From Streptomyces sp. NBC_01717 (lineage in GTDB: Bacteria; Actinomycetota; Actinomycetes; Streptomycetales; Streptomycetaceae): a stretch of DNA of 64,000 nucleotides. Position numbers and translations under genes: made by a program. The notes beneath the pieces are model-generated. The model was given only the letters and a program-made list of their open reading frames with translations, ran no database searches and was not told the DNA's origin. The DNA lies in assembly GCF_036248255.1 (NCBI RefSeq), contig NZ_CP109178.1, positions 3,038,001 to 3,102,000 on the forward strand, read 5' to 3'. Within the stretch, counting starts at the first letter, position 1. Each line of letters begins with the position of its first letter. Shown here piece by piece: positions 27,047 to 36,085 of the stretch.

Positions 27047-28465
27047 TTAGCCCATCTCCTCCAACGCCTTGCCCTTGGTCTCCTTCACGAACTTGAGCAC
27101 GAAGGGGATCGAGAGCACGGCGAAGCATGTGTAGATGATGTAGGTGCCCGACAGGTTCCAGTCGGCCAGGCTCGGGAAGCTCGCGGTGATCGCCCAGTTG
27201 GCGATCCACTGGGCGGAGGCGGCGACACCGAGTGCGGCGGCGCGGATCCTGTTCGGGAACATCTCGCCGAGGAAGACCCAGACCACGACGCCCCACGACA
27301 GGGCGAAGAAGAGCACGAAGACATGGGCCGCGACGAGGGCGACGACGCCCTGGGCGGTCGGGAGTTTGCCGTTGACGAGATCGGCGGAGAAGGCCCAGGC
27401 CTCGAAGGCCAGCGCGATCGCCATACCGACGGAGCCGGCCAGCGCGAGCGGTTTGCGGCCGACACGGTCGACCAGGAGCATCGCGATCACGGTACCGATG
27501 ATGTTGACGATCGATGTGGTGAACGACCAGAAGAACGAGTCGGTCGGGTCGATGCCGACGGACTGCCACAACGTCGCCGAGTAGTAGAACGCCACGTTGA
27601 TGCCGACGAGCTGCTGGAAGACCGAGAGGCCGATACCGACCCAGACGATCGGCAGGAAGCCGAAGCGGCTGCCGAGCAGGTCCTTGAAGGTGGACTTGTG
27701 CTCACGGTGCATGGCCGTCTCGATCTCCAGGACGCGGGCGTCGAGGTCGACGCTCCCGCCCTCGACCTCACGGAGGATCTCCCGGGCCTGGTCCTTCTTG
27801 CCGACCGAGATCAGGAACCGCGGCGACTCGGGGATCGCGAACGACAGCAGCCCGTACAGGAGCGCGGGAACGACCATCACACCGAGCATCCACTGCCAGG
27901 CTTCCAGGCCGCCGATCGTGCCGCGCTGCTTGCCGTCGGCCATCTGCAGGATGCCGAAGTTCACCAACTGCGAGATGGCGATGCCGATGACGATCGCCGC
28001 CTGCTGGAAGGAGCCGAGCCGGCCACGGTAGGCGGCCGGCGACACCTCGGCGATGTAGGCCGGGCCGATGACCGAGGCCATACCGATGGCGAAGCCGCCG
28101 ATGATCCGCCAGAAGGCGAGATCCCAGAGGGCGAACGGGAGCGCGGAGCCGATGGCGCTGATGGTGAACAGCACCGAGGCGATCCGCATGCACCGGATGC
28201 GGCCGATCCGGTCGGCGATACGGCCCGCCGTGGCGGCGCCGATGGCGCAGCCGATCAAAGCGATCGCGATGACCTGGGCCAGGGTTCCGGAGCCGATGTC
28301 GTACCGGTCCCGGATCGCCTCGACGGCGCCGTTGATCACGGCACTGTCGTAGCCGAAGAGGAAGCCACCCATCGCAGCGGCTGCCGTGATGAAGATGACA
28401 TGGCCGAGGTGTTCCGGATGGGCTGCTCGGGCTCCGGATCCCGGTGTCTGCGATGTGCTGGTCAC
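27047..28465 (-). CDS. glcP: Glucose permease GlcP (MFS sugar porter)
   Basis: 472-residue sugar-porter-family transporter with twelve helices. Signatures visible: GGFLFGYDSAVINGA in helix 1, GRIADRIGRIRCM, IPESPRFLI before the central loop, FQQLVGINVAFYY and VDRVGRKPLAL. Length and context (next to smc) match GlcP, the main glucose transporter of S. coelicolor, which takes up glucose by proton symport since glucose is not a PTS sugar there. GTG start at 28465 with AGGAG 5-6 nt upstream. A slippage-prone G-run repeat lies in its leader. Confidence 0.93.
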   Translation of the reverse strand: MTSTSQTPGSGARAAHPEHLGHVIFITAAAAMGGFLFGYDSAVINGAVEAIRDRYDIGSGTLAQVIAIALIGCAIGAATAGRIADRIGRIRCMRIASVLFTISAIGSALPFALWDLAFWRIIGGFAIGMASVIGPAYIAEVSPAAYRGRLGSFQQAAIVIGIAISQLVNFGILQMADGKQRGTIGGLEAWQWMLGVMVVPALLYGLLSFAIPESPRFLISVGKKDQAREILREVEGGSVDLDARVLEIETAMHREHKSTFKDLLGSRFGFLPIVWVGIGLSVFQQLVGINVAFYYSATLWQSVGIDPTDSFFWSFTTSIVNIIGTVIAMLLVDRVGRKPLALAGSVGMAIALAFEAWAFSADLVNGKLPTAQGVVALVAAHVFVLFFALSWGVVVWVFLGEMFPNRIRAAALGVAASAQWIANWAITASFPSLADWNLSGTYIIYTCFAVLSIPFVLKFVKETKGKALEEMG

Positions 28466-28488
28466 ATGAACTCCTGGTGCCTGGCCGC

Positions 28489-28534
28489 GTCGTCAGGCGT
28501 GGGGGGGCGAGTCGTCAGGCGTGGGGGGGGGCGA
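28489..28534. repeat. Tandem duplication with G-run in the glcP leader
   Basis: Two head-to-tail copies of GTCGTCAGGCGTGGGGGGGCGA (28489-28510 and 28511-28534); the G-run is 7 in the first and 9 in the second. Just upstream of the glcP ribosome-binding site, so it is in the mRNA leader as C-runs. Such tracts can vary in length by slippage. Confidence 0.75.
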
Positions 28535-28699
28535 ACTCTTCTCAAGTGGCGCACAACTCTTCAGCCGCCACCACTTGAAGTTAAAAACGACGTTTCAGAG
28601 AGTATGCGTTCAAGTTTCGAATTCAAAAATCGAGCATGGTCCGCTTCTACCCAGGACCGCCCATCAGGTGCGTTGAAGGTTTGAAGAATGAGTAAAGCT
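28535..28699 (-). promoter_or_regulatory. glcP promoter region with repeated CTTGAA elements
   Basis: A comparatively A+T-rich 160 bp. On the minus strand TTGAAT and TACTCT are 16 bp apart (near 28630 and 28605) and could be the promoter. CTTGAA/TTCAAG occurs several times, including the inverted pair CAAGTGG...CCACTTG (28544-28577), suggesting a regulator site. Confidence 0.4.
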
Positions 28700-31600
28700 T
28701 CAGCGCAGTCGCTGGCTGATGACCTTGGAGACCCCGTCACCCTGCATCGACACGCCGTACAGCGCGTCGGCGACCTCCATCGTCCGCTTCTGATGCGTGA
28801 TCACGATGAGCTGCGAGCTCTCCTGGAGCTCCTCCATGATCCGGATCAGTCGCTGCAGATTGGTGTCGTCGAGCGCTGCCTCGACCTCGTCCATCACATA
28901 GAACGGGCTCGGCCTCGCCTTGAAGATCGAGACCAGCAACGCGACGGCCGTCAGGGACCGCTCGCCGCCCGACAGCAGGGAGAGCCGCTTGACCTTCTTG
29001 CCCGGCGGGCGGGCCTCGACGTCGACACCGGTCGCCAGCATGTTGTCCGGATCGGTCAGGACGAGCCGGCCCTCGCCGCCCGGGAAGAGCCGTGAGAAGA
29101 CGCCCTCGAACTCGCGGGCCGTGTCCCGGTATGCCTCCGTGAACACCTGCTCGACCCGCTCGTCGACCTCCTTGATCACCTGCATCAGATCGGCCCGGGT
29201 CTTCTTCAGGTCTTCGAGCTGCTCGGAGAGGAACTTGTGCCGCTCCTCCAACGCCGAGAACTCCTCGAGGGCGAGCGGATTCACCTTCCCGAGTTGCTGG
29301 TACGCCCGTTCGGCGGACTTCAGCCGCTTCTCCTGCTCGGCCCTGACGAACGGTTTCGGCTGGTTGCGCGGGTGCTCCGGGTCCTCCGGCAACTCCTCGC
29401 CCTCCGCCGCCGGCGACGGCGGCACCAGCTGGTCGGGGCCGTACTCGCCGACCAGCCCGGCCGGCTCCACGCCCAGCTCCTCGAGGGCCTTCGCCTCCAG
29501 CTGCTCTATCCGCAGCCGCTTCTCGGCGCCCAGCACCTCGCCGCGGTGGACGGAGTCGGTCAGCTTGTCCAGCTCGCCCTTGAGCTCACGGCCGTGGCCG
29601 CGCTCGGCGGTCAGCTCCCGCTCACGCTCCGCCTTCGCCGCCTCGGCCGCGACCCGCTCCTCCTCGGCCCGTACGACGGACACCTCGACGTGGGCGAGAA
29701 GCTGACGGGCGCCGGACGCGACGGCGGAGGCGACCGCGGCCTCGTGGCGCAACCGGGTGCGGCGTTGCTCGGCGCGGGCGCGGGCCTCGCGTTCGGCACG
29801 GGCGCCGCGGTCGAGGGAGTCGGCGCGTCCGGCGAGCCCCTTGACACGTTCCTCGTGGGTACGGACCTGGAGGCGGGCCTCCATCTCGGTCTGGCGCGCG
29901 TTGGCCCCGTCGGCGGCGAGCCGGTCGCGCACGGAGTTGTCGGGCTCCTCCTCGACCGGCATCTCCTCGGCCACGAGCAGCCGCTCGGCGAGCTCCTCGG
30001 CCTCCTCGGTCGCCCGCTCCAGGGCGTCCTGGGCGCGAGCGGCGGAGGCGGCCGACCGCTCGGCCTCACCCGCGGCGCCGCGCGCCTGCCCGGCGAGCCG
30101 CCCGAGCTGCTGGGCCACCCCTGACTTCTCCCGCTCGGCGGCCCTGCGCCGTTCCGCCAGCTCCTCGACGAGTTCGGCGCAGGCGCTGCGCCGCTCCCCC
30201 GCGAGTCGCTGGGCCTCGGCCAACTCGGTGCACCGGACGGCCAGTTCCGCCAGCTCGGCGGCGGCCTCGTCGACGGACGCCTGCACTTCGAGAAGACTGG
30301 GCGCGCCGGCGGACCCGCCGTGCGCGAAGTGCGCCCCCAGAACATCTCCCTCGCCGGTCACGGCGGTCAGCTCGGGATGCGCGGCAACGAGATCCTCGGC
30401 GTCCTCCAGCGTGGGGACGACCACCATGCCCCGCACGAGCCCGCGCACGGCGCCCATCAGCTCGGCAGGACCCTGGACAAGATCGGCCACGGCCGGCGGG
30501 GCGTCCGGGCCCGCGGCGCGAGGCACCGGGCCGGACGCCCCGGCGAGCCCGGCAACACCGTGGGCCGGGGTGTCCTGCCCCGGTACGTGCCCCGCGCCCG
30601 CAGCGCCCCCCAGCAGCAACGCCGCCCGCCCCGCGTCCTGCTTGCGCAGAAGGCGGATCGCGTTCGCCGCCGTGGCCGGATCCGTCACCGCCACCGCGTC
30701 CGCCGCAGCGCCCAGTGCCGCCGCCACCGCCACCTCGTGGCCCGCGGCCACCGTCAGGAGTTCCGCGGCCGGGCCGAGCAGACCCGACAGACTGTCCTTC
30801 GAGGCGAGCAGCACCCCCGTGCCGTCCTTGCGGCGCAGGCCCAGGGCCAGTGCCTCGTGGCGGGCCGCCACCGCCGCCCGCTTGCGTTCCGCGCCGGTGG
30901 CGGCCTCCCGGGCGGCCGAGAGGGCCGCATCCGCCTCCGCCAGCTCCCGCCTGGCGGCGTCGTGGCGCTCGCCCAGCTCCGCGTCACCCGCGTCCAGGCC
31001 CTCCACCTCGGCCTTGAGCTGCTCGTACTCCTCCTGCGCTGCGACCGCCCGCTCCTGCGCCTCGTCGCGCGAGGCGGCCAGCCGGTCGATCTCCGCCTGC
31101 GCCGAACCGGCCCGGCTCCGGGCCGCGTTGACCTGTCCGGTCAGCCGCGCCAGACCTTCGCGCCGGTCCGCGATGGCTCGGGCCGCGTCCTTGAGCCTGC
31201 GTTCTTCGGCGACCAACTCCCGTTCCAGTTCGGCCCGGTGGGCGGCGGTGTCCTCCAGCGCGTGCTCCGCCGCTTCCAGCGCGGCCTCCAGCTCCGCCTC
31301 CTGCTCACGGATCCGGGCGGCCTCGCGCTCCATGTCCTCCGGGTCGCGACCGCGCCGCTCCTCCTCCGGTGCGGCGGTGGCACTCTTCACCCGGGCATCT
31401 GCGAGCGAGATCGTGCCGCGCACCCGTTCGGCCAGCTGCGAGAGCTCGTACCAGGTCTGCTGGGCGCGCTGCAGCCGCGGCGCCAGCCGCCGTACCTCGT
31501 CCTCCAGCTCCGCCTCACGTGCCAGAGCCGCCTTGAGCTCGGCCTCCGCCGCTTCCCGGCGCTGCTTCAGCGCGGCTTCGTCGGCGATCTCGCTGCGCAG

Positions 31601-32320
31601 CGCGGTGCGCAGCCGCACCAGGTCGTCGGCGAGCAGCCGCAGCCGGGCGTCGCGCAGATCGGCCTGGATGACGGCGGCCCGCCGGGCCACGGCCGCCTGC
31701 CGGCCCAACGGTTTCAGCTGCCGTCGCAGTTCGTCCGTCAGATCCTGGACGCGGGCCAGGTTGGCCCCCATCGCGTCCAGTTTCCGCAGCGCCTTCTCCT
31801 TGCGCTTGCGGTGCTTGAGTACGCCCGCGGCCTCCTCGATGAACGCGCGCCGCCCCATCGGATCGGCATGGAGTACGGAGTCCAGCTGGCCCTGCCCGAC
31901 GATGACGTGCATCTCCCGGCCGATGCCGGAGTCCGAGAGCAGTTCCTGGATGTCCAGGAGCCGGCAGGTGTCGCCGTTGATCTGATACTCGCTGCCGCCG
32001 TTGCGGAACATGATCCGAGTGATCGTCACTTCGGCGTATTCGATGGGCAGTGCGCCATCCGCGTTGTCGATGGTCAGCGACACTTCGGCGCGTCCGAGCG
32101 GCGGCCGCCCGGTGGTGCCGGCGAAGATCACGTCTTCCATCTTGCCGCCGCGCAGAGATTTGGCTCCCTGCTCACCCATGACCCAGGAGAGCGCATCCAC
32201 CACATTGGACTTGCCGGAACCGTTCGGACCGACGACGCAGGTGATCCCCGGTTCGAACCGCAGGGTCGTGGCGGAGGCGAACGATTTGAAACCACGCAGG
32301 GTCAGGGCCTTGAGATGCAC
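28700..32320 (-). CDS. smc: Chromosome segregation protein SMC
   Basis: 1206 residues. N-terminal head with Walker A GPNGSGKS (31-38), long Glu/Arg/Ala-rich coiled coils (about 165-500 and 690-1030), a Gly-rich hinge (about 505-680) and C-terminal head with signature LSLLSGGERSLTAVALL and Walker B FYVMDEVEAALDD. SMC compacts and segregates chromosomes with ScpA/B. The start MHLKALTLRGFKSF is the canonical one. Downstream of the small coiled-coil protein and separated from it by a terminator. Confidence 0.98.
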   Translation of the reverse strand: MHLKALTLRGFKSFASATTLRFEPGITCVVGPNGSGKSNVVDALSWVMGEQGAKSLRGGKMEDVIFAGTTGRPPLGRAEVSLTIDNADGALPIEYAEVTITRIMFRNGGSEYQINGDTCRLLDIQELLSDSGIGREMHVIVGQGQLDSVLHADPMGRRAFIEEAAGVLKHRKRKEKALRKLDAMGANLARVQDLTDELRRQLKPLGRQAAVARRAAVIQADLRDARLRLLADDLVRLRTALRSEIADEAALKQRREAAEAELKAALAREAELEDEVRRLAPRLQRAQQTWYELSQLAERVRGTISLADARVKSATAAPEEERRGRDPEDMEREAARIREQEAELEAALEAAEHALEDTAAHRAELERELVAEERRLKDAARAIADRREGLARLTGQVNAARSRAGSAQAEIDRLAASRDEAQERAVAAQEEYEQLKAEVEGLDAGDAELGERHDAARRELAEADAALSAAREAATGAERKRAAVAARHEALALGLRRKDGTGVLLASKDSLSGLLGPAAELLTVAAGHEVAVAAALGAAADAVAVTDPATAANAIRLLRKQDAGRAALLLGGAAGAGHVPGQDTPAHGVAGLAGASGPVPRAAGPDAPPAVADLVQGPAELMGAVRGLVRGMVVVPTLEDAEDLVAAHPELTAVTGEGDVLGAHFAHGGSAGAPSLLEVQASVDEAAAELAELAVRCTELAEAQRLAGERRSACAELVEELAERRRAAEREKSGVAQQLGRLAGQARGAAGEAERSAASAARAQDALERATEEAEELAERLLVAEEMPVEEEPDNSVRDRLAADGANARQTEMEARLQVRTHEERVKGLAGRADSLDRGARAEREARARAEQRRTRLRHEAAVASAVASGARQLLAHVEVSVVRAEEERVAAEAAKAERERELTAERGHGRELKGELDKLTDSVHRGEVLGAEKRLRIEQLEAKALEELGVEPAGLVGEYGPDQLVPPSPAAEGEELPEDPEHPRNQPKPFVRAEQEKRLKSAERAYQQLGKVNPLALEEFSALEERHKFLSEQLEDLKKTRADLMQVIKEVDERVEQVFTEAYRDTAREFEGVFSRLFPGGEGRLVLTDPDNMLATGVDVEARPPGKKVKRLSLLSGGERSLTAVALLVSIFKARPSPFYVMDEVEAALDDTNLQRLIRIMEELQESSQLIVITHQKRTMEVADALYGVSMQGDGVSKVISQRLR

Positions 32321-32440
32321 GCCGCCGGACTCTACCTTTCGCTCTCGGTTTCGCTGATGAAGGTGCAGGGCACATCAGACGGTAAGGGAAGAGGTGTACA
32401 TCCGGGGGCGGTCCGGCGCAGGTCAGCGAGACAAAGAAAG

Positions 32441-32462
32441 AAGGGACGCCGAGGCGCCCCTT
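32441..32462 (-). terminator. Terminator upstream of smc
   Basis: On the minus strand AAGGGGCGCC/GGCGTCCCTT form a 10-bp stem with one G-U pair, followed by a T-rich tract (CTTTCTTTGT). It would end transcripts from the small coiled-coil gene about 155 bp after its stop, so smc likely has its own promoter in the next 120 bp. Confidence 0.6.
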
Positions 32463-32616
32463 TAAATCTTGCTGCTGTGCTACGTGACGGATCAAGAACG
32501 CGGCGGATCAATAGCGCGACAGATCAGAGCGATGATCTTCAGTGATCCGGTGACGATCCGGTGATGAACTCAGACGGCTGACGCAAGCAGCCCGACCGGC
32601 CCCTGTGGGCCTTCGA
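32463..32616. other. Stretch without a gene between the smc terminator and the small coiled-coil gene
   Basis: It contains a direct repeat GATCCGGTGA (two copies, about 32544-32566) and a small GGCCC/GGGCC hairpin near the stop of the small gene. Nothing else recognisable. Confidence 0.35.
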
Positions 32617-32829
32617 TCAGGTCAGCGCCGGCTCCGCCTGGGGTACGTCGATGTCGATGCTGTCGAGCAGCGACTCTTGGTGCTGGGCGGCGGCGTTGAG
32701 CGCGTCGTTCTCGTCCTGAATCCGTACGAGCTCGGATTCAAGATCCTGGACGCGCTGCTGGAGCCGTCGCATCTCGGCGAGGAGTCGCGGGTCGGAACCG
32801 CCGACGTAACCGAGAAGCGCCTTTGCCAT
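32617..32829 (-). CDS. Small conserved coiled-coil protein
   Basis: 70 residues. After an N-terminal MAKALLGYVGGSDPRLLAEM comes a heptad-rich helix (RLQQRVQDLESELVRIQDE) and an acidic tail. It is the kind of short, strongly conserved actinobacterial protein found upstream of smc; function unknown. ATG at 32829 with AGGACCATC upstream, a weak but acceptable ribosome-binding site. Confidence 0.75.
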   Translation of the reverse strand: MAKALLGYVGGSDPRLLAEMRRLQQRVQDLESELVRIQDENDALNAAAQHQESLLDSIDIDVPQAEPALT

Positions 32830-32870
32830 GATGGATGGTCCTCCACACTGAGTGACCGACCGATGCGGTG

Positions 32871-32967
32871 TGGGTCGTGAGGGAATCGCACCCGCGGTGC
32901 TCGGCAGCGCTCTGTCATCACTGCGGTTCTGCTGCCAACCAGCTCTGCCAAACAGCTAAGGTGCGCG
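32871..32967 (-). other. Degenerate tRNA-like sequence
   Basis: On the minus strand a D-arm-like segment TAGCTGTTTGGCAGAGC (32942-32958) and a T-arm-like segment GCGGGTGCGATTCCCTC (32879-32895; loop TGCGATT) are placed as in a tRNA of about 97 nt, but no acceptor stem pairs and no clear anticodon arm forms. Probably a tRNA relic or chance resemblance; not scored as a functional tRNA. Confidence 0.3.
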
Positions 32968-33268
32968 GGGTTTTCAGCGTCTCACCAAAAAGTTTGACGG
33001 TCAACACGATCACACCCTGTAGAGGCGGGCGTCCCTGGGGCGCGCGGCTTGACGATCATGCGGCGCGACTCTCCTGCGGGGCCCTGAAGGGCGTGGAGAT
33101 CATCCTTACTGCCGCAGCCTGGCATGCCAACCGATTCTTGGCAACCACCCGGTCCTTCCGCAGGTCATTTCATGTGTACGCGGATCAGTGGCGCACACCG
33201 TCACGCCCCGCCGCCCGTCGAACACGGTCCGAACACGGCCCCGAATTCGGTCGGCATTCGGATCACGA
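32968..33268. other. Intergenic region between the tRNA-like sequence and acyP
   Basis: About 300 bp. No gene with convincing codon use and no strong terminator were seen; a short TCGGNATTCGG-type repeat (33246-33262) is present. Part of it follows the acyP stop and may hold an unrecognised 3' end. Confidence 0.3.
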
Positions 33269-33550
33269 TCAGCGGATGGCAAATCCCTCGTAACCACCGC
33301 GCGGGGTGTCCCAGATCTCAGTGACTCCGTCCACGCGGCCGGGTGTGTCGTCGGACCGCAGCCACTCCAGCAGACGGTGGCAATTCTCACGTCGCCCTTC
33401 GGCGACAACCTGCACCCGACCGTCGTCGAGATTGAGCGCGAATCCGGTGAGGTCCCCGATCTCCAAAGCATTTGCCCTGGTGAACCAGCGGAACCCTACT
33501 TGCTGTACTCGGCCGCGTACCCAAGCAGTGAGTCGCACATCTTCGTTCAT
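33269..33550 (-). CDS. acyP: Acylphosphatase
   Basis: 93 residues, the full family length. Active-site Arg in the phosphate loop [11 protein letters not shown] and catalytic Asn in [11 protein letters not shown] are both present. It hydrolyses acyl phosphates such as acetyl phosphate or 1,3-bisphosphoglycerate. Start is ATG at 33550. It keeps the conserved position between smc and mutM/rnc. Confidence 0.95.
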   Translation of the reverse strand: MNEDVRLTAWVRGRVQQVGFRWFTRANALEIGDLTGFALNLDDGRVQVVAEGRRENCHRLLEWLRSDDTPGRVDGVTEIWDTPRGGYEGFAIR

Positions 33551-33626
33551 GCCAGAACGCTAACCGGCCAATTGCTCAACGGGCACTTCCGCCCCATAGG
33601 CCATGGCGTACAGTCCGGTCGCAATA

Positions 33627-33648
33627 GCCTCACCTGATCGGGTGAGGC
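33627..33648. promoter_or_regulatory. Inverted repeat in the acyP-CAP intergenic region
   Basis: GCCTCACC-TGATCG-GGTGAGGC, 8-bp perfect stem with 6-nt loop, between divergent acyP and the CAP gene, 48 bp before the CAP start. Since both genes are transcribed away from it, an operator is likelier than a terminator. Confidence 0.4.
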
Positions 33649-33695
33649 ATGTTGACGCCCGGAGTGGCGTCCAGATCGCCAGAAGGGGACAGCAG

Positions 33696-34646
33696 ATGGG
33701 CCGCCATCGACGCTCCGCCGCAGGTCCCGAAGCAGGTCCGGCCGCCGACCCGTACAAGGCCGCGACCACCCGCCGTCAACGGGGCGCCCGCCGCAGGAAG
33801 CGGTCCGCCATGCATCTGCGTACCGGACTGGTCGGCGTCTCCGCGGCCATGGCCGTCGGAGCCGTGGCCGTGGCTTCCGGACTGCTGCCGGGCGGCGCCG
33901 GCTACCACGTGAGCGGCGGCACGGCCGCCGACCAGGTCCGCGCGGACGGGGCGCCGGACCTGCTGACGCAGGGCGGTTCCACCACTGCACCGGCCGACCG
34001 CGGCATGTCGTCGGCCTCGGCCAGCCGCGGTACAGGGCGTTCCCAGGGGCCGGAGGGGTCGCCCTCCCCCTCGTCGACCCCGTCCGCCTCGCCTTCGGAG
34101 AAGGCCGAGCGGACGAAGCAGGCGGAGAGGACGGAGGAGAGCGCTGCTCCCTCGGCGGCCGACAGGACCGGCGCCGCCCCGGCGACCAAGACCCCGACGG
34201 CCAAGGCCTCGACGACGCCGAAGACGTCGGCCGCCGCTCCGACCCACCAATCCTCGCCCCCGGCTGCCGGCACCTCCGCACAGGCGGCCGTGCTCGCCCT
34301 GGTCAACGAGGAGCGCGCGAAGGTCGGCTGCAGCCCGGTGACGGCCAGTGCCTCGCTCGCCTCGCTGGCCCAGGACTTCAGTGACGACATGGCGGCCCGC
34401 GGCTTCTTCAGCCACACCGACCCGGACGGCCAGACCCCCTGGGACCGTGCCACCAAGGCCGGCGTGACGGGGCTCGGCGGCGAGAACATCGCCCGCGGCC
34501 AGGCCGACGCACAGGCCGTGATGGCCTCCTGGATGAACAGCGAAGGCCACCGAGCAAACATTCTCAACTGCGACTACAAGACACTCGGTGTCGGAGTTCA
34601 CTACGGCTCCGGCGGCCCCTGGTGGACGCAGGACTTCGGCTTCTGA
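33696..34646 (+). CDS. Exported CAP/SCP-domain protein
   Basis: 316 residues. A basic N-terminus followed by a membrane/signal segment (GLVGVSAAMAVGAVAVASGL, about 44-63), a Ser/Thr/Pro/Ala-rich linker of about 130 residues likely to cross the cell wall, and a C-terminal CAP domain (about 197-316) with LALVNEERAKVGCSPV, FFSHTDPDGQTPWDR, GENIARG and HRANILN. Extracytoplasmic bacterial CAP proteins often have unknown ligands. Start ATG 33696 with GAAGGGGA; 50-odd residues before the signal segment are unusually long and basic. Confidence 0.88.
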   Translation: MGRHRRSAAGPEAGPAADPYKAATTRRQRGARRRKRSAMHLRTGLVGVSAAMAVGAVAVASGLLPGGAGYHVSGGTAADQVRADGAPDLLTQGGSTTAPADRGMSSASASRGTGRSQGPEGSPSPSSTPSASPSEKAERTKQAERTEESAAPSAADRTGAAPATKTPTAKASTTPKTSAAAPTHQSSPPAAGTSAQAAVLALVNEERAKVGCSPVTASASLASLAQDFSDDMAARGFFSHTDPDGQTPWDRATKAGVTGLGGENIARGQADAQAVMASWMNSEGHRANILNCDYKTLGVGVHYGSGGPWWTQDFGF

Positions 34647-34687
34647 CCCGCCGGACACCCACCCCGGAGCCGTCCAGGCCTCAGCGA

Positions 34688-34734
34688 TTACGCCCGCACA
34701 GCGCACTCCAGAAGTGAGCGCTGTGCGGGCGTAA
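34688..34734. terminator. Long perfect hairpin after the CAP gene, in front of the hxlR gene
   Basis: 17-bp perfect arms (TTACGCCCGCACAGCGC at 34688-34704, complement at 34718-34734) and a 13-nt loop that can pair ACT/AGT further. It is placed to terminate the CAP gene, and it ends only 9 bp before the next gene's ATG, so it may also serve as an operator or hold that gene's promoter. Confidence 0.75.
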
Positions 34735-34743
34735 GCTGTTTCC

Positions 34744-35142
34744 ATGGACGAGAGCACGCATCGGGACGGCACCGACAGCCTGCCGTTCGACGTGTTCTCC
34801 CGGCAGTGCCCCTCGCGCGGCACGCTGGAACATGTCACCGGACGCTGGGGCAGTCTGACGCTGACCGCGCTCCACGATTCCGGTTCCCGCTTCAACGAGC
34901 TGCGGCGCAGGGTCGACGGGGTGAGCGAGAAGATGCTCTCCCAGACGCTTCACGCTCTGGAGCGGGACGGGCTCGTCCACCGGGAGGCGCAGCCCACCAA
35001 CCCGCCGCGTGTCGACTACGAGCTGACTCCCTTGGGACGCGAGGTCGCCGACCGGCTGCGCCGGCTGATCGAGCTCGTCGAGGGCCGGATGCCCGAGGTG
35101 CTGGACGCCCGCAACCGTTACGACGAGGCCCGCGAGAGCTGA
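34744..35142 (+). CDS. HxlR-family winged-helix regulator
   Basis: 132 residues. A single N-terminal Cys (RQCPSRGTLEHVTGRWG, Cys22) followed by the winged helix (RFNELRRRVDGVSEKMLSQT, then LERDGLVHREAQPT and DYELTPLGREVA) is the typical HxlR layout, in which that Cys senses quinones or aldehydes in several relatives. The ATG at 34744 has no ribosome-binding site; a TAAGCT (34732-34737) lies one helical step before it, so the message may be leaderless. No obvious target gene is adjacent. Confidence 0.9.
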   Translation: MDESTHRDGTDSLPFDVFSRQCPSRGTLEHVTGRWGSLTLTALHDSGSRFNELRRRVDGVSEKMLSQTLHALERDGLVHREAQPTNPPRVDYELTPLGREVADRLRRLIELVEGRMPEVLDARNRYDEARES

Positions 35143-35164
35143 GGGCTCCGCGGCCGGACGCCCC

Positions 35165-36019
35165 TCAGGGCCGCGGCGGCCGCTGGCAGCGCGGGCAGAA
35201 GTAGCTGGAGCGGTTCATCCACGGGCGGCGGCGCATCGGCGTACCGCAGCGGTGGCAGGGCTCGCCCTCGCGCCCGTAGGCGTCGAGGGACCGGTCGAAG
35301 TAGCCCGACTCGCCGTTCACATTGACGTAGAGGCTGTCGAAGCTGGTGCCGCCCTGGTCGAGCGCCGCGTTCATCACGTCGCGGACATGACCGAGCAGCT
35401 CGGCCGACCTGGGCCGGGTCAGCGTCGCGGTGGGCCGGTCGTAGTGCAGCTTCGTGCGCCAGAGCGCCTCGTCCGCGTAGATGTTGCCGACGCCGCTGAT
35501 CAGCGACTGGTCGAGCAGCGCGCGCTTGACCGTCGTACGGCGCAGCCGCAGCGCGGTGTGGAACGCGGCGTCGTCGAACGCCGGGTCCAGCGGGTCGCGG
35601 GCGATGTGCGCGATGGTGTCGGGCAGCCCGTCGGGGGTGTTCTCGTGGAGCGAGAGCCCGCCGAAGGTCCGCTGATCGACGAAGCGCAGTTCGGTGCCGA
35701 GGGTGTCGTCGAAGCGGATCCGGATCCGCAGGTGCTTCTCGTCGGGGGCGTCCTGCGGCTGTACCAGCAGCTGGCCGCTCATGCCGAGGTGGCCGAGGAG
35801 CGAGGAGGACACCTCGTCCAGTGGCACCCAGAGGTACTTGCCGCGGCGCATGGCCCTGCCGAAGCGGCTGCCGCTGAGCCGGGCCGCGAAGTCCGTGGAG
35901 CCCGCGATATGGCGGCGGACGGCGCGCGGGTGCAGGACCTCGACGTCGGCGACCGTGCGGCCGGTGATCCAGCGGTCGAGACCTCGCCGTACGACTTCGA
36001 CCTCGGGCAGCTCGGGCAC
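35165..36019 (-). CDS. mutM: Formamidopyrimidine-DNA glycosylase
   Basis: 284 residues. Catalytic N-terminal [13 protein letters not shown], the H2TH region ([15 protein letters not shown]) and a C-terminal zinc finger (CHRCGTPM...FCPRCQRP) are intact. It removes 8-oxoguanine and ring-opened purines. It is downstream of rnc but a hairpin (36086-36112) separates them. Confidence 0.97.
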   Translation of the reverse strand: MPELPEVEVVRRGLDRWITGRTVADVEVLHPRAVRRHIAGSTDFAARLSGSRFGRAMRRGKYLWVPLDEVSSSLLGHLGMSGQLLVQPQDAPDEKHLRIRIRFDDTLGTELRFVDQRTFGGLSLHENTPDGLPDTIAHIARDPLDPAFDDAAFHTALRLRRTTVKRALLDQSLISGVGNIYADEALWRTKLHYDRPTATLTRPRSAELLGHVRDVMNAALDQGGTSFDSLYVNVNGESGYFDRSLDAYGREGEPCHRCGTPMRRRPWMNRSSYFCPRCQRPPRP

Positions 36020-36085
36020 GGTGCAGCTCCTTCAGTTCCTTCGGAACAAGGTTACGTACCTGTCTTTGATTCCGGACACGGCAAA

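Noticed and set aside
33106..33471. 121-residue minus-strand frame overlapping acyP
   Set aside because: Different frame from the intact acylphosphatase and no recognisable sequence.
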